Source: Anaerolineae bacterium
GTDB lineage: Bacteria; Chloroflexota; Anaerolineae; J102
Assembly (NCBI GenBank): GCA_026991225.1
Contig: JALXCB010000099.1
Span: 1-56,217, forward strand
Direction: 5' to 3'
Length of the DNA stretch: 56,217 bases
The stretch's first letter is position 1; every line of letters begins with the position of its first letter. A program made the position numbers and the translations under genes. Below, one piece after another: positions 38,526 to 47,210 of the stretch. The notes below the pieces were generated by a model, which saw only the letters and a program-made list of their open reading frames with translations, was not told the DNA's origin and did not search any database.

Positions 38526-38993
38526 ATGGCAAGAGGCATTCTCCGCGGCGGTCTGGCGGGCGGTCTGCTCGCCATCGCTTTTTCCTTTCTGGGCGTCATC
38601 CCCATCTTCGGTTTCTTCGCTTTTCCCCTACGCATTCTGGCGTGGGCGTTTGGCGGTTACCTGGCGGGGCGCATCGCCATCGGTAGCGGCGCGCGTTCGG
38701 GCGGCGTGGCCGCGGGCATGGGTGCAGGCGTCATCGCTGGGTTGATGGACGGCGTGGCGAATATCGCCCTGGCTCCCCTGGCGTTCAGGCTGGCGGGCGA
38801 TCAGATCGCCGGGCTGGTGCTTCTGCCCCAACCCATCCACGATTTCTTTCTCTCGCTGGGCGTGGACCTGATGCAGATGAACACGGTGGGAGGAAGTATC
38901 TTCCTGGCGTCACTGTTCTGTGGGGGCGCATGGCTTTTCGGCGGCATTGTGGGCATGTTGGGCGGAGGCGTGGCCCAGGCGCTGGCCGAGTAA
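38526..38993 (+). CDS. Glycine-rich membrane protein of unknown function
   Basis: The 155-residue product has four hydrophobic helices with many Gly/Ala (GGLAGGLLAIAFSFLGVI, GVAAGMGAGVIAGLMDGVA, FLASLFCGGAWLFGGIVGML). It starts 3 bp after the Clp_N-S2P gene and must be cotranscribed with it. No family is recognised. It could be a partner or substrate of the protease, but this is inference from position. The stop is adjacent (1 bp) to the end of the convergent SLC13 gene. Confidence 0.75.
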   Translation: MARGILRGGLAGGLLAIAFSFLGVIPIFGFFAFPLRILAWAFGGYLAGRIAIGSGARSGGVAAGMGAGVIAGLMDGVANIALAPLAFRLAGDQIAGLVLLPQPIHDFFLSLGVDLMQMNTVGGSIFLASLFCGGAWLFGGIVGMLGGGVAQALAE

Positions 38994-40787
38994 TCAATAC
39001 AGCGGCCAGATAATGGGGATGAAAATGGTCGCCAGGATCAGGAGGAGGATGTTCAGGGGCAGGCCCACCCGAGTGAAGTCGAAGAAACGATAGTTGCCCG
39101 TGTTGTAGATCATCGTATTCGTCTGGTAGCCTACGGGGGTGATGAAACTGGCCGAAGCTGCGAAGGTGATGGCCATGAGTAGAGGCGTGGGATTGGCTCC
39201 CATCATGCTGGCCGCGGAGATGGCCAGGGGCGCCAGCACCACCGCAGTGGCCTGGTTCGACATGGCCGCGGTGAGAAGCATGGACAGAAGATAGAAAACG
39301 CCCACCAGCAGCCACGGCGGCGCCGGGTCCAGAAAATGGAGGATGGTCTGGCTGAGCCATTCCGCCAGGCCCGAGTTCACCATGGCCGCTTCCAGGGAGA
39401 GGATGCCCGCCAGCAACACCAGCACGCGCTTGTCCAGGGCGGCATACGCTTCGTCCAGGGTGAGAACGTGAGTGAGCACCATCAGCAACGCGCCGGCCAG
39501 GGCGCTGATGACGATGGGCGCGCCCAGGATGGCGGCGATGACCACGCCCGCCATAATCGCCATCGCCCAGAGGGCCTGTCTGGTTTCCGCTTCCGGCGAG
39601 GGCATGTACAGGGGCTCCACGTCCACCAACAGGAGAAAATCGGGATTGTTGCTCAATTCGACCAGATTCTTTCGCTCGCCCACCACCAGTAGCATGTCGC
39701 CCGGCATGATGGGTTCATGGGTGAACCGACCGGTCAGGGACATGCCTCGGCGCAACATGCCGATGGCGACGACGCCGAACCGCTGCCGGAAATTCAGTTC
39801 CTTGATGGTGAATCCGATGATGGACGCCTGGGGCGCCACCACCACCTCCGCCATGCCCAGGTCGTCGCGTTTTTCCAGGAGATGGGGCGGCAGTTCCTCG
39901 GGCAGGACGATCTCAAGCCCCTCGATTTTCTGAAGCTCCAGCAGGCGGTCCAGGGGAGCCCGCACCAGGATGACGTCATTGGCCCGAATGTGGCGGGAGG
40001 CGCCGGGCAAAAGGATGGTGCGCCCATCCCGTAAAATATCGAGAATGGTAATGTCGAAGCGTTTGCCCAGATCGAGATCGCCCAGCTTTTTGCCAATGAG
40101 CGGCGAGTTGGGCCGCACCCGAATCTGGCTCAGATACTCACGCACATGGTATTTGTCCAGCAGGTCGGCTTCGACAGGGCGGTCGGGCAGGAGCTTGCGC
40201 CCAAAGGTCACCATGTAGATCAGGCCCGCGGCCAGAGTGATGATCCCGAAGGGGACGAATTCGAAAAAGCGGAAGGGTTCCAGGCCCGATTGCGCAGCGA
40301 TGCTGCTGACCAGCAGGTTGGTGGAGGTGCCAATGAGGGTGAGCGTGCCGCCCAGGATGGCTCCGAACGAGATGGGCATCAGCAGGCGAGAGGGCGTGAT
40401 CTTCATCTCGCGGGCGATGCGGAGGGCGATGGGGATGAACACCGCGACCACGGCGGTGTTGAGAATGAAGGCGCTCAGGATCGCGGTGGAAAGCATCAAC
40501 AAGAGCAACAAGCGCGTTTCACTCTTGTTGGCCAACCGGATCAGGCGCGAACCAGCCAGGGCGGGCAGGCTCGTCCGTTGCAACCCGGCGCTGAGCACGA
40601 ACATGGCGGCAATGGTAATCGTGGCGGGATTGGAAAAACCCGAAAGCCCCTCGGTCGGCGTCACAATGCCCAGCGCCATCAGCGTCACCATCACGCCCAA
40701 CGCCACCAGATCCACCCGCACGCGCTCTGTGGCAAATGCCACCAGGGCGATGACCAGAATAGCGAGAACGACGAGTCCCTCAATCAT
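38994..40787 (-). CDS. SLC13-type carrier with two TrkA-C domains
   Basis: The 597-residue protein is of the DASS/SLC13 family with a regulatory insert: two bundles of helices (about 1-190 and 400-597) separated by two RCK_C (TrkA-C) domains (about 205-285 and 300-385; RVRPNSPLIGKKLGDLDL, and VVVAPQASIIGFTIKELNFRQRFGVVAIGM). Each bundle holds an SNT-like motif (LIGTSTNLLVSS and SNQATAVVLAPLAI), the sodium and carboxylate site of the family. It may move sulfate, carboxylates or other anions; RCK_C domains bind ligands that gate transport. Confidence 0.9.
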   Translation of the reverse strand: MIEGLVVLAILVIALVAFATERVRVDLVALGVMVTLMALGIVTPTEGLSGFSNPATITIAAMFVLSAGLQRTSLPALAGSRLIRLANKSETRLLLLLMLSTAILSAFILNTAVVAVFIPIALRIAREMKITPSRLLMPISFGAILGGTLTLIGTSTNLLVSSIAAQSGLEPFRFFEFVPFGIITLAAGLIYMVTFGRKLLPDRPVEADLLDKYHVREYLSQIRVRPNSPLIGKKLGDLDLGKRFDITILDILRDGRTILLPGASRHIRANDVILVRAPLDRLLELQKIEGLEIVLPEELPPHLLEKRDDLGMAEVVVAPQASIIGFTIKELNFRQRFGVVAIGMLRRGMSLTGRFTHEPIMPGDMLLVVGERKNLVELSNNPDFLLLVDVEPLYMPSPEAETRQALWAMAIMAGVVIAAILGAPIVISALAGALLMVLTHVLTLDEAYAALDKRVLVLLAGILSLEAAMVNSGLAEWLSQTILHFLDPAPPWLLVGVFYLLSMLLTAAMSNQATAVVLAPLAISAASMMGANPTPLLMAITFAASASFITPVGYQTNTMIYNTGNYRFFDFTRVGLPLNILLLILATIFIPIIWPLY

Positions 40788-41265
40788 TGGATTGTGGATT
40801 GGTAACTATACACGCACCCTCTCATAGCAAGGCAAAAACCACTAAGGACACTAAGGACACCAAGGCACAAAGGGAAAGATAAGAATTTTCTTCGTGTCTT
40901 TGTGACTTTGTGCCTTAGTGGTAAAAACGTCTTACAGAAGGAGCTGTATAGTTACGTGGATTATTTGCTTTCGGAGCCCGAAGTCGGGGGGATTATTGGG
41001 AAATTATACTCCATTCATGCAGGAATAGGACAATCACGCCGCGCGCCAGGCGTAAGATCGGAAGAATTTATGGTGTGCCATAGAAATTTACTGCGAATTA
41101 TGCTCTACCATAAAATGGTTGTCTAAATTAGATGCAATTTTGTCTAAGCTAATTCTATCGCACAGCTTCACCAACACGCAATTGGAATTTGACACACACA
41201 AAAAGCGTCGTGTAAGATCGGTCCACACGAAAGAATCTCACTTTTTCTTATGGCTTGCCATAACT
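40788..41265. promoter_or_regulatory. Operator region upstream of the DtxR-type regulator
   Basis: At 40835-40930 there is a repeat related to family B (AAAACCACTAAGGACACTAAGG with the complement GACTTTGTGCCTTAGTGG). To its right the DNA turns AT-rich and holds several palindromes: TATGG-N4-CCATA twice (41069-41082 and 41249-41262, the latter just before the ATG), ACCAT-AAA-ATGGT (41107-41119), and TCTAAATTAGA (41122-41132) with a related TCTAAGCTAAT 21 bp further (41143). The context GTAAGATCGG precedes both TATGG palindromes, as if the promoter had been duplicated. No gene is seen. Confidence 0.55.
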
Positions 41266-41988
41266 ATGACCGATCCCATGACTGAAGCGGCGGAGATGTA
41301 TTTGCTCCGCATCGCCCTCCTTTCCGAAGGAGACGAACCCGTTCCCATTTCTCAGCTTGCTGAGACGCTGAACGTTTCCCCCATCTCGGCCAACCAGATG
41401 TGCCGCAAGCTGGAGGCCCGCGGGCTGGTGGATTATCAGCCCTACAAAGGGGTCACGCTGACGCTGCAAGGGGAGGCCATCGCCCTGCGCGTGTTGCGAA
41501 AACGTCGCTTGTGGGAGGTGTTTCTGGCCGAGAAACTGGGGCTTGACCCTCAGACTGCGGAGGATGTGGCCTGCCGCTTCGAGCATGTGACGCCCGAGGA
41601 CCTGGCCGAAAAGCTGGCCGAGTTCCTGGGCCATCCCACCCTCAGCCCCCAGCGCCAGCCCATTCCACCCCGATTCGGCAGCCCCCAGCGTCATCAAGTC
41701 ATCCGTCCGCTCAGCGCTGTGGGCGTGGGGGAGCGGGTCCGCGTCACCAATATCGTGGCCGATGAGACCCTGAAGTCCTTCCTGCGCGGCCAGGGCCTCG
41801 GGCCTGGAGCCGTCATGATGGTCCTGGCTGTGGCTCCCGACAAAGCGCTGCTAGTCGAAGTGAACGGCGGGCATGTCTCGCTCGCTACCAACGTCGCCGA
41901 GAAAATCGACGTCACCCCGTTCGAGGAAGAAAGGCCCGCCGGATCGCTCGCGGAGGCACAAGATGCAGCATTGGGCCGCGCCGCCTGA
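41266..41988 (+). CDS. DtxR-family iron-dependent regulator with FeoA-like C-terminal domain
   Basis: The 240-residue protein has a winged helix (PISQLAETLNVSPISANQMCRKLEARGLVDYQPYKGVTLT), the dimer/metal domain, and an SH3-like FeoA domain (about 145-220). The primary metal ligands of DtxR are all present: Met11, Cys103, Glu106, His107 (CRFEHV); Cys rather than Glu points to iron and not manganese. The ancillary site is altered: Arg80 and Glu99 stand where DtxR has His79 and His98. With feoA and feoB downstream it should repress iron uptake when Fe(II) is plentiful. ATG 41266 is chosen because the family starts there; an earlier in-frame ATG is at 41119. Confidence 0.92.
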   Translation: MTDPMTEAAEMYLLRIALLSEGDEPVPISQLAETLNVSPISANQMCRKLEARGLVDYQPYKGVTLTLQGEAIALRVLRKRRLWEVFLAEKLGLDPQTAEDVACRFEHVTPEDLAEKLAEFLGHPTLSPQRQPIPPRFGSPQRHQVIRPLSAVGVGERVRVTNIVADETLKSFLRGQGLGPGAVMMVLAVAPDKALLVEVNGGHVSLATNVAEKIDVTPFEEERPAGSLAEAQDAALGRAA

Positions 41989-42194
41989 ATGTGCAGGCGC
42001 CACGCGCGGTGGCGCGCCGATACCGATGAAAATGAGAACGCAGATGACGCAGATGCAACGCTGATTTCCGCAGATAATCTTTAGTCTTCAGTCTTTTTTC
42101 TTCGTGCCTTCGCTTTCCTTCGCGCCTTCGTGGCTCTATTTTCAAAGCAGAATCGCCCATTCGCCCCCTCGCCCCTTCTCCCATTCGCCCCACC
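41989..42194. repeat. Family E repeat between the regulator and feoA
   Basis: GCGCCGATACCGATGAAAAT (42013-42032) opens a repeat with GAACGCAGATGACGCAG and TTTCCGCAGATAATC words, then CTTCGTGCCTTCGC-type words of family B. A copy with the same left end is at 50285-50440. No gene is seen. Confidence 0.55.
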
Positions 42195-42479
42195 ATGTCG
42201 CCTTACGTCAACGCCCACCCATCCCACGACGCCCATACCCGTCCCCTCAGCGCCGCCCGCCGCGGCGACCGGGTGCGTCTTATCACCATCCACGCCGGAC
42301 GCCGCCTCTCCCGCCGCCTGGCCGAGCTGGGCCTGACGCCGGGCGTGGTCATGCAGGTGGTGCACAAGAACGGCGGCCCCATGCTCATCGCCGTGCGCGG
42401 CACGCGTCTTGCCCTGGGCCGCGGCGTCACCGACAAAATCCTCGTCGAAGAGATGGATGATCCCGCGTCTGTGGCATGA
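42195..42479 (+). CDS. feoA: FeoA
   Basis: FeoA is a small SH3-fold cytoplasmic protein that supports FeoB-dependent Fe(II) uptake. The 94-residue product has the family pattern [68 protein letters not shown], preceded by about 18 extra residues. It overlaps feoB by 4 bp (ATGA), so the two are coupled. No ribosome site is visible before the ATG, which lies after a C-rich stretch. Confidence 0.92.
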   Translation: MSPYVNAHPSHDAHTRPLSAARRGDRVRLITIHAGRRLSRRLAELGLTPGVVMQVVHKNGGPMLIAVRGTRLALGRGVTDKILVEEMDDPASVA

Positions 42480-44773
42480 AAACCAAACGTTGCGCTTATT
42501 GTGAGGAGCATCCGGCCGCGGATTTGGCCCCGCCATCCCGGGTCAGGGAGGATGAGCGCACGTTCATCGTCGCCCTGGCCGGCAACCCCAACACGGGCAA
42601 AACCACCATCTTCAACAGCCTGACAGGCTCCAGGCAGCACACCGGCAACTGGCCCGGCAAGACGGTCGAGAAGAAGGAGGGCGTCTGGAAGCAGGGTGAT
42701 GACCGGTTCCGCATCATCGACCTGCCGGGCGCATACAGCCTCTCCGCCTTCTCCGCAGAGGAGGTCATCGCCCGGGATTTCATCATCGAGGCGCGCCCGG
42801 ACGTGGTCATCGTGGTCGCGGACGCCACGAATCTGGAGCGGAATCTCTATCTGGTCCTCCAGATTCTGGAGATGACGCCTTCGGTCGTCGTGGCGCTGAA
42901 TATGATGGATGCGGCCCGGGCGCAGGGATTGCACATCGACATCGACCGGCTGTCGCAGCGATTGGGCGCTCCCGTGGTTCCCCTCACCGCCCGCACGGGC
43001 GAGGGCATAGGGCGGCTGACCGAGACCCTGGTTCGGGCCGCCCACGAGAGCCGGGGACGCGATCCCTTCCGATTCACGCCTCCCAACCGTTACAGCCCGC
43101 CCATCGAGCAAGCCATCGCCCGGCTGGAGGAGGCCATTGGGGATCATTCCGCCCTGGCGCAACGCTATCCCCCGCGCTGGCTGGCGCTGCAACTGCTGCA
43201 AGACGCGGATTTTTGTGCGGAAATCGCGTCCCTGCCAGGGGACGAAGAACTCTGTCGGCGGGCCGAGAGGGAGCGCTCCCGCCTGCAAGCCCTTTACCAG
43301 ACCGATATCGACGCCCTCATCGCCGAGGACCGCTACGCCTGGATTCATGACGTGGTGGGCGAGGTCATCCGAGGCCAGCCTCAGGGGCCCACCCTCTCCG
43401 ACCGGGTGGATGCGGTGGCGATGCACCCCATCAGCGGCCTGATCATCTTCTTTGGCCTCATGTGGGTGGTGTTCAAACTCTCCACCGACGTGGCCGCGCC
43501 CTTCGTGGCCTGGATCAGCCTTTTCATCAACGATTATCTGGCCCATTGGGTGCTGGAACTGCTGGCCCTGGCGCATCTGGAATCGACCTGGTTCGCCAGT
43601 CTGCTCACCGACGGCATTCTGGCGGGCGTGGGCGGCGTGCTGGTGTTCGTGCCCGTGCTCATGTTCCTCTACATGGGCATGGCCATCATGGAGGACAGCG
43701 GCTACATGGCCCGGGCCGCGTTCGTCATGGACCGATACATGCGCTATCTGGGCCTGGAGGGCAAGAGTTTCGTGCCTCTGGTGTTGGGTTTCGGCTGCAA
43801 CGTCCCCGCCATCTACGCCACTCGCACCCTGGAAAACCGCACGGACCGCATCCTCACGGGCCTGCTGGTGCCCTTCATGAGTTGCAGCGCCCGCCTGCCC
43901 GTCTACGTCCTCATCGCCGGCATCTTCTTTCCCCAATTTCGCACGCCCGCGGTGCTCACCATGTACATCCTGGGCATCGTCGTGGCCCTGACCGTGGGCC
44001 TGTTGCTGCGCAAGACCCTGTTCAAACGCAGCGAGACCAGCGCCCTGCTCATCGAGGTGCCCGCCTACCGCCTGCCCACGGTGAAGAACGTGTGGATGGA
44101 GATGACGCTGCGCACCCGGGCCTTCCTCGAAAGCGCAACCACCATCATCATGACCGTGAGCATCGTGATCTGGCTGTTCATGGCCATCCCCGTGAGCGGC
44201 GAAGGGGCTTTCGCGGATACGCCCGTGGATGACAGCGCCTTCGCCCATCTGGCCGGGGCCATCAGCCCGGCGTTCGAGCCCCTGGGCTTTGGCAACTGGC
44301 AGAACGCCAGCGCCCTGATGAGCGGATTCATCGCCAAGGAGGTCGTGGTCAGCACCCTGGCTCAGGTCTATCACGCGCCGCTGGAGCAGCCCTCGCATGA
44401 GGAAGACCTGGGGTTCTGGGCGGAGGCCCGGCTGGCTGTCGCCAGTTTCTTCCAGGCGGCCCTCGATACGCTCAAAGCCATCCCCGGCATCATCGGCATC
44501 GATCTGTTCGATGGCGAGGAGGCGGGCGCGCCGCCGGGCCTGGGCGCAGCCATCCGCCAGGGCTTCGAGAGCGCCAGCGGGGGCTATGGCGCGCTGGCCG
44601 CGTTCGCGTTCATGGTTTTCGTGTTGCTCTACACCCCCTGCATGGCTACGGTCGCGGCCATGCGCCATGAATTGGGCGGCAAGTGGACGATGCTGAGCGT
44701 GATCACGCAGCTCACCATCGCCTGGATCGCCGCCTTCATCGTCTTCCAGGGCGGCAGGATTCTCTTCTCCTGA
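42476..44773 (+). CDS. feoB: Ferrous iron transporter FeoB
   Basis: FeoB is the GTPase-coupled membrane permease for Fe(II). The 765-residue protein has a G domain (G1 GNPNTGKTT at 36-44, G2 Thr63, G3 DLPG at 82-85, G4 NMMD at 142-145), a helical GDI-like region, and a membrane domain with the two Gate motifs ([21 protein letters not shown], and [19 protein letters not shown]). The N-terminus has CAYCEEH, a CxxC pair not essential in the family that might bind metal. It overlaps feoA by 4 bp. Confidence 0.96.
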   Translation: MKTKRCAYCEEHPAADLAPPSRVREDERTFIVALAGNPNTGKTTIFNSLTGSRQHTGNWPGKTVEKKEGVWKQGDDRFRIIDLPGAYSLSAFSAEEVIARDFIIEARPDVVIVVADATNLERNLYLVLQILEMTPSVVVALNMMDAARAQGLHIDIDRLSQRLGAPVVPLTARTGEGIGRLTETLVRAAHESRGRDPFRFTPPNRYSPPIEQAIARLEEAIGDHSALAQRYPPRWLALQLLQDADFCAEIASLPGDEELCRRAERERSRLQALYQTDIDALIAEDRYAWIHDVVGEVIRGQPQGPTLSDRVDAVAMHPISGLIIFFGLMWVVFKLSTDVAAPFVAWISLFINDYLAHWVLELLALAHLESTWFASLLTDGILAGVGGVLVFVPVLMFLYMGMAIMEDSGYMARAAFVMDRYMRYLGLEGKSFVPLVLGFGCNVPAIYATRTLENRTDRILTGLLVPFMSCSARLPVYVLIAGIFFPQFRTPAVLTMYILGIVVALTVGLLLRKTLFKRSETSALLIEVPAYRLPTVKNVWMEMTLRTRAFLESATTIIMTVSIVIWLFMAIPVSGEGAFADTPVDDSAFAHLAGAISPAFEPLGFGNWQNASALMSGFIAKEVVVSTLAQVYHAPLEQPSHEEDLGFWAEARLAVASFFQAALDTLKAIPGIIGIDLFDGEEAGAPPGLGAAIRQGFESASGGYGALAAFAFMVFVLLYTPCMATVAAMRHELGGKWTMLSVITQLTIAWIAAFIVFQGGRILFS

Positions 44774-44907
44774 GCGCAGAAGACCAGAGCTTCAAAGAGC
44801 AGAGCCACAGAGCCACAGAGGCCAGAGCCTCAGAAGCCAGAGCCTCAGAAGCCAGAAAGCTACCTCCCCACTGATTACTGATTACTGAACACTGATTACT
44901 GTCCCCC
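44774..44907. repeat. Short tandem and family G repeats between feoB and feoC
   Basis: 44790-44865 holds imperfect tandem copies of a CAGAAGCCAGAGCCT-like 17-bp unit, followed by a family G stretch of CTGATTACTGAACACTGAT type (44868-44905). The latter resembles 5384-5416 and 51868-51883. Confidence 0.6.
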
Positions 44908-45192
44908 ATGCTCCACGCTATCCTCCACGAACTCCAGACCGCATCCGGCCCCATGACCCTGCGCCAGCTCAGCCGCAGGCTGGGCGTGCAGGAAAGCGCG
45001 CTGGAGGGCATGATCCAGTTTTGGGTGCGGAAGGGCCGTCTGGCGGTCGATGAGGGCGCGGGCGGCGTCACCGAGATGCGCGTGTGCAGCGGCATCGTCT
45101 GCGGATTGCGATCCTGCCCGGGCCCGGGCGCCTGCCCGCTGACCCTCAAAACCCCCGCCCGTTTCCGATTATCCGTCCCTGGACGCCATTGA
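44908..45192 (+). CDS. feoC: FeoC-like winged-helix protein with four-cysteine cluster
   Basis: The 94-residue product begins with a small winged helix (MLHAILHELQTASGPMTLRQLSRRLGVQESALEGMIQFWVRKGRL) and ends with four cysteines at 60, 65, 70 and 76 (CSGIVCGLRSCPGPGAC), as in FeoC proteins that bind an oxygen-sensitive Fe-S cluster. FeoC modulates FeoB stability or acts as a redox sensor for uptake. It follows feoB after 134 bp of repeats. Confidence 0.85.
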   Translation: MLHAILHELQTASGPMTLRQLSRRLGVQESALEGMIQFWVRKGRLAVDEGAGGVTEMRVCSGIVCGLRSCPGPGACPLTLKTPARFRLSVPGRH

Positions 45193-45239
45193 AATAATCC
45201 CCACAACCACTCCAAACCCGATCCCCCTCTCAACCGCCT

Positions 45240-45575
45240 ATGACAACGCAACGCACCCTCATCGCCATCGCCGTGGACGCCAAAGGCGCACTCTGGGGCG
45301 GCCATTTCGGCATGGCTCCATACTTTCAGCTCTACACCCCCACCGGCGATCTGATAGAAACCCGCCCGAACCCTTATGGCGCGGGCCAGGGCAAAAAACA
45401 CGAACACCACGATAATCCCAAACTGATTATCGACCTGCTGCCCGAATGCGCGGTCTTCATTGGCCGCCGCATGGGCGAGGACAGCAAACGCAAGCTGGCC
45501 GAGAAATTCGGCATCGAAGCGGTTATCACCTCGGAACGCACGCCCGAGGCCGCACTGCGGGCCTGTTTGCTTTGA
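45240..45575 (+). CDS. NifX/NifB-family Fe-Mo cofactor-binding-like protein
   Basis: The 111-residue protein has the pfam02579 fold: IAIAVDAKGALWGGHFGMAPYFQLY (the conserved HFG), then KLIIDLLPECAVFIGRRMGEDSKRKLAEKFGIEAVIT. It has a His-containing segment GKKHEHHDNP. No nitrogenase genes are nearby, so a role in iron or Fe-S cluster handling next to Feo is more likely than in nitrogen fixation. It starts 47 bp after feoC. Confidence 0.82.
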   Translation: MTTQRTLIAIAVDAKGALWGGHFGMAPYFQLYTPTGDLIETRPNPYGAGQGKKHEHHDNPKLIIDLLPECAVFIGRRMGEDSKRKLAEKFGIEAVITSERTPEAALRACLL

Positions 45576-45599
45576 AGACAGCTTTGCGCCCGTCTACGC

Positions 45600-45712
45600 A
45601 AGCAGCTCGAAGCCCACACTGGGCGAGCCCGCCAGGGCCGTGATGCGTAATGCGTAATCCGTGAGATCATTACGCATCACGCATTACGACATCGGCTTCC
45701 CACGCCAACCAT
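45600..45712. repeat. Family C repeat, copy 6
   Basis: A hairpin formed by GTGATGCGTAATGCGTAATC and ATTACGCATCACGCATTACG lies between the NifX-like and FTR1 genes, flanked by GAAGCCCACACTGGGCGAG and GGCTTCCCACGCCAACC. Confidence 0.6.
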
Positions 45713-45763
45713 CCACACACGACCCTTGTTCCCATTCCCACACACTTACAAGGAGATATACCC

Positions 45764-46591
45764 ATGTTCGCATCCACTGTGCTCGCGTTGCGCGAGGGCC
45801 TGGAAGCCGCGCTGATCATCGGCGTCATCATCGGCGCGCTCTACAAATTCCAGCGCGACCGTCTCGTCCCCGCCGTCTGGCTGGGAGCCGCGGCCGCGGG
45901 CCTGTTGAGTCTGCTCATCGCTCTGGGCCTCTATCGCATCGGCGTTGAGCTGGAAGGTCCGGCCGAGAAGATCTTCGAGGGGACGACCATGCTGCTGGCC
46001 GCGGGCGTGCTCACCTGGATGATCTTCTGGATGAAGCGTCAATCCACGGGCATGAAGCGGGCCCTGGAAGCCGAGATTTCATCCACCAGCAGCAAGACGC
46101 CCTTCCTTTCTCTCTTCTTCCTGGCCTTCATCACCATCATCCGCGAGGGGATTGAGCTGGGCCTGTTTCTGGCCGCGGCCGCTTTCTCGCTGGATGGCGG
46201 CCAGGTGCTTCTGGGCGCAACGCTGGGGCTGGGCGCCGCAGCCATTTTGGGCTGGCTGATCTACACCTCCAGCGTGCGGCTCAATCTCAAGCAGTTCTTC
46301 AACGTCACCAGCGCGCTGTTGCTGATCTTCGCCGCGGGCCTGGTCGCCCACGGCGTGCACGAGTTCAACGAAGTCGGCTGGATACCCGCGGTCATCGACC
46401 CGCTTTGGAATATCAATCATATTTTGGATGAGAAATCCGCGGTGGGGGAGATGCTCAGCGCCCTGTTCGGGTACAATGGCAACCCTTCGCTGACCGAGGT
46501 CCTGGCCTATGTGAGTTATCTCGCGCTGATCCTGGTCGCCTTGCGGGCGTGGTATGCGCCCGAACCCCAAAAGCAGTCGGCGCGGGCCTGA
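45764..46591 (+). CDS. FTR1-family high-affinity iron permease
   Basis: The 275-residue protein has seven helices and both REXXE motifs of the FTR1/EfeU family: REGLE (10-14) in helix 1 and REGIE (127-131) in helix 4. These transport iron coupled with oxidation. A strong AAGGAG ribosome site precedes the ATG by 9 nt. Together with Feo it gives the cell a second iron route; no EfeO/EfeB-like partner is adjacent. Confidence 0.92.
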   Translation: MFASTVLALREGLEAALIIGVIIGALYKFQRDRLVPAVWLGAAAAGLLSLLIALGLYRIGVELEGPAEKIFEGTTMLLAAGVLTWMIFWMKRQSTGMKRALEAEISSTSSKTPFLSLFFLAFITIIREGIELGLFLAAAAFSLDGGQVLLGATLGLGAAAILGWLIYTSSVRLNLKQFFNVTSALLLIFAAGLVAHGVHEFNEVGWIPAVIDPLWNINHILDEKSAVGEMLSALFGYNGNPSLTEVLAYVSYLALILVALRAWYAPEPQKQSARA

Positions 46592-46632
46592 TTGGAAGCT
46601 GCCTTCCCTTGGAGGCGGGCCTTTCCCCATGC

Positions 46633-46638
46633 TATAAT
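46633..46638 (+). promoter_or_regulatory. -10 box upstream of MITE B5
   Basis: A perfect TATAAT lies 41 bp after the FTR1 stop. MITE B5 is inserted just after it, so a transcript from this promoter towards the gene at 46874 would carry the whole element in its leader. Confidence 0.5.
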
Positions 46639-46650
46639 GGCTTTGCAATT

Positions 46651-46787
46651 GTAACTACTAAGGTCGCGTCACCACTTTTTGTCACGAAGACACGAAGCCT
46701 TTTCCCTTATCTTTTTCTTCGTGTCTTCGCAAAACTTCGAGCCTTCGTGGCTTCTTGCGGCCTAAAGTCGAGGACGTTAGCAGTTAC
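46651..46787 (+). mobile_element. MITE family B, copy B5, with perfect 8-bp target duplication
   Basis: The 137-bp element starts GTAACTACTAAGGT and ends ACGTTAGCAGTTAC, between direct repeats TTGCAATT (46643-46650 and 46788-46795). It has the CACGAAGACACGAAG / CTTCGTGTCTTCG core. Confidence 0.93.
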
Positions 46788-46873
46788 TTGCAATTCATTA
46801 CAGCGCTGTTTGTTCACCGACGCGATGATGCGTCCGTCCAACCAAACACTTCTTCGTCCGCAGAGGTGCGGCT

Positions 46874-47155
46874 ATGGCAGAGGCTCAAAAAGATCAAGCT
46901 CAGGCGCCCCCTGAAGAAAATCCCATCCTGTTGGCCAAAAAGAGGGCTGCTGAACGGATTAAGGCTCGCTTTCATCACAAGGAAAGGCATCCCATGAACG
47001 TCGAGAAAGCCAAACAATGGTTTCTGAAAGAGAAATCCCTGGAGAAAAAAGGCTTTTCCAAAGAAAAACAGCTTCAGGAGCTGCGACACCGGCTTTTCTA
47101 TATCGCACCCCGCCCGACGATTTTGAAACTTCTCCAGGAAAAACCAGCGGCCTGA
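46874..47155 (+). CDS. Small basic protein of unknown function
   Basis: The 93-residue product is rich in Lys, Glu and Gln with a helical look (LLAKKRAAERIKARF, AKQWFLKEKSLEKKGFSKEKQLQELRHRL) and no hydrophobic segment. GAGGTG lies 5 nt before ATG 46874. I recognise no family. It may bind nucleic acid, judging from its charge, but this is a guess. Its promoter appears to be split from it by MITE B5. Confidence 0.65.
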   Translation: MAEAQKDQAQAPPEENPILLAKKRAAERIKARFHHKERHPMNVEKAKQWFLKEKSLEKKGFSKEKQLQELRHRLFYIAPRPTILKLLQEKPAA

Positions 47156-47210
47156 TCTCCCAACCTCCCGTCATCTCCACGCTCCCGGCCCGTCCGGGGG
47201 CGTTTTCGCG

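Noticed and set aside
42203-44668. An 821-codon open frame on the minus strand across feoB
   Set aside because: It is the antisense shadow of feoA/feoB, with biased His/Gln/Gly composition and no ribosome site.
45240-45575. Nitrogen-fixation gene (nifX)
   Set aside because: The fold is shared, but there are no other nif genes and the neighbours are iron uptake genes.
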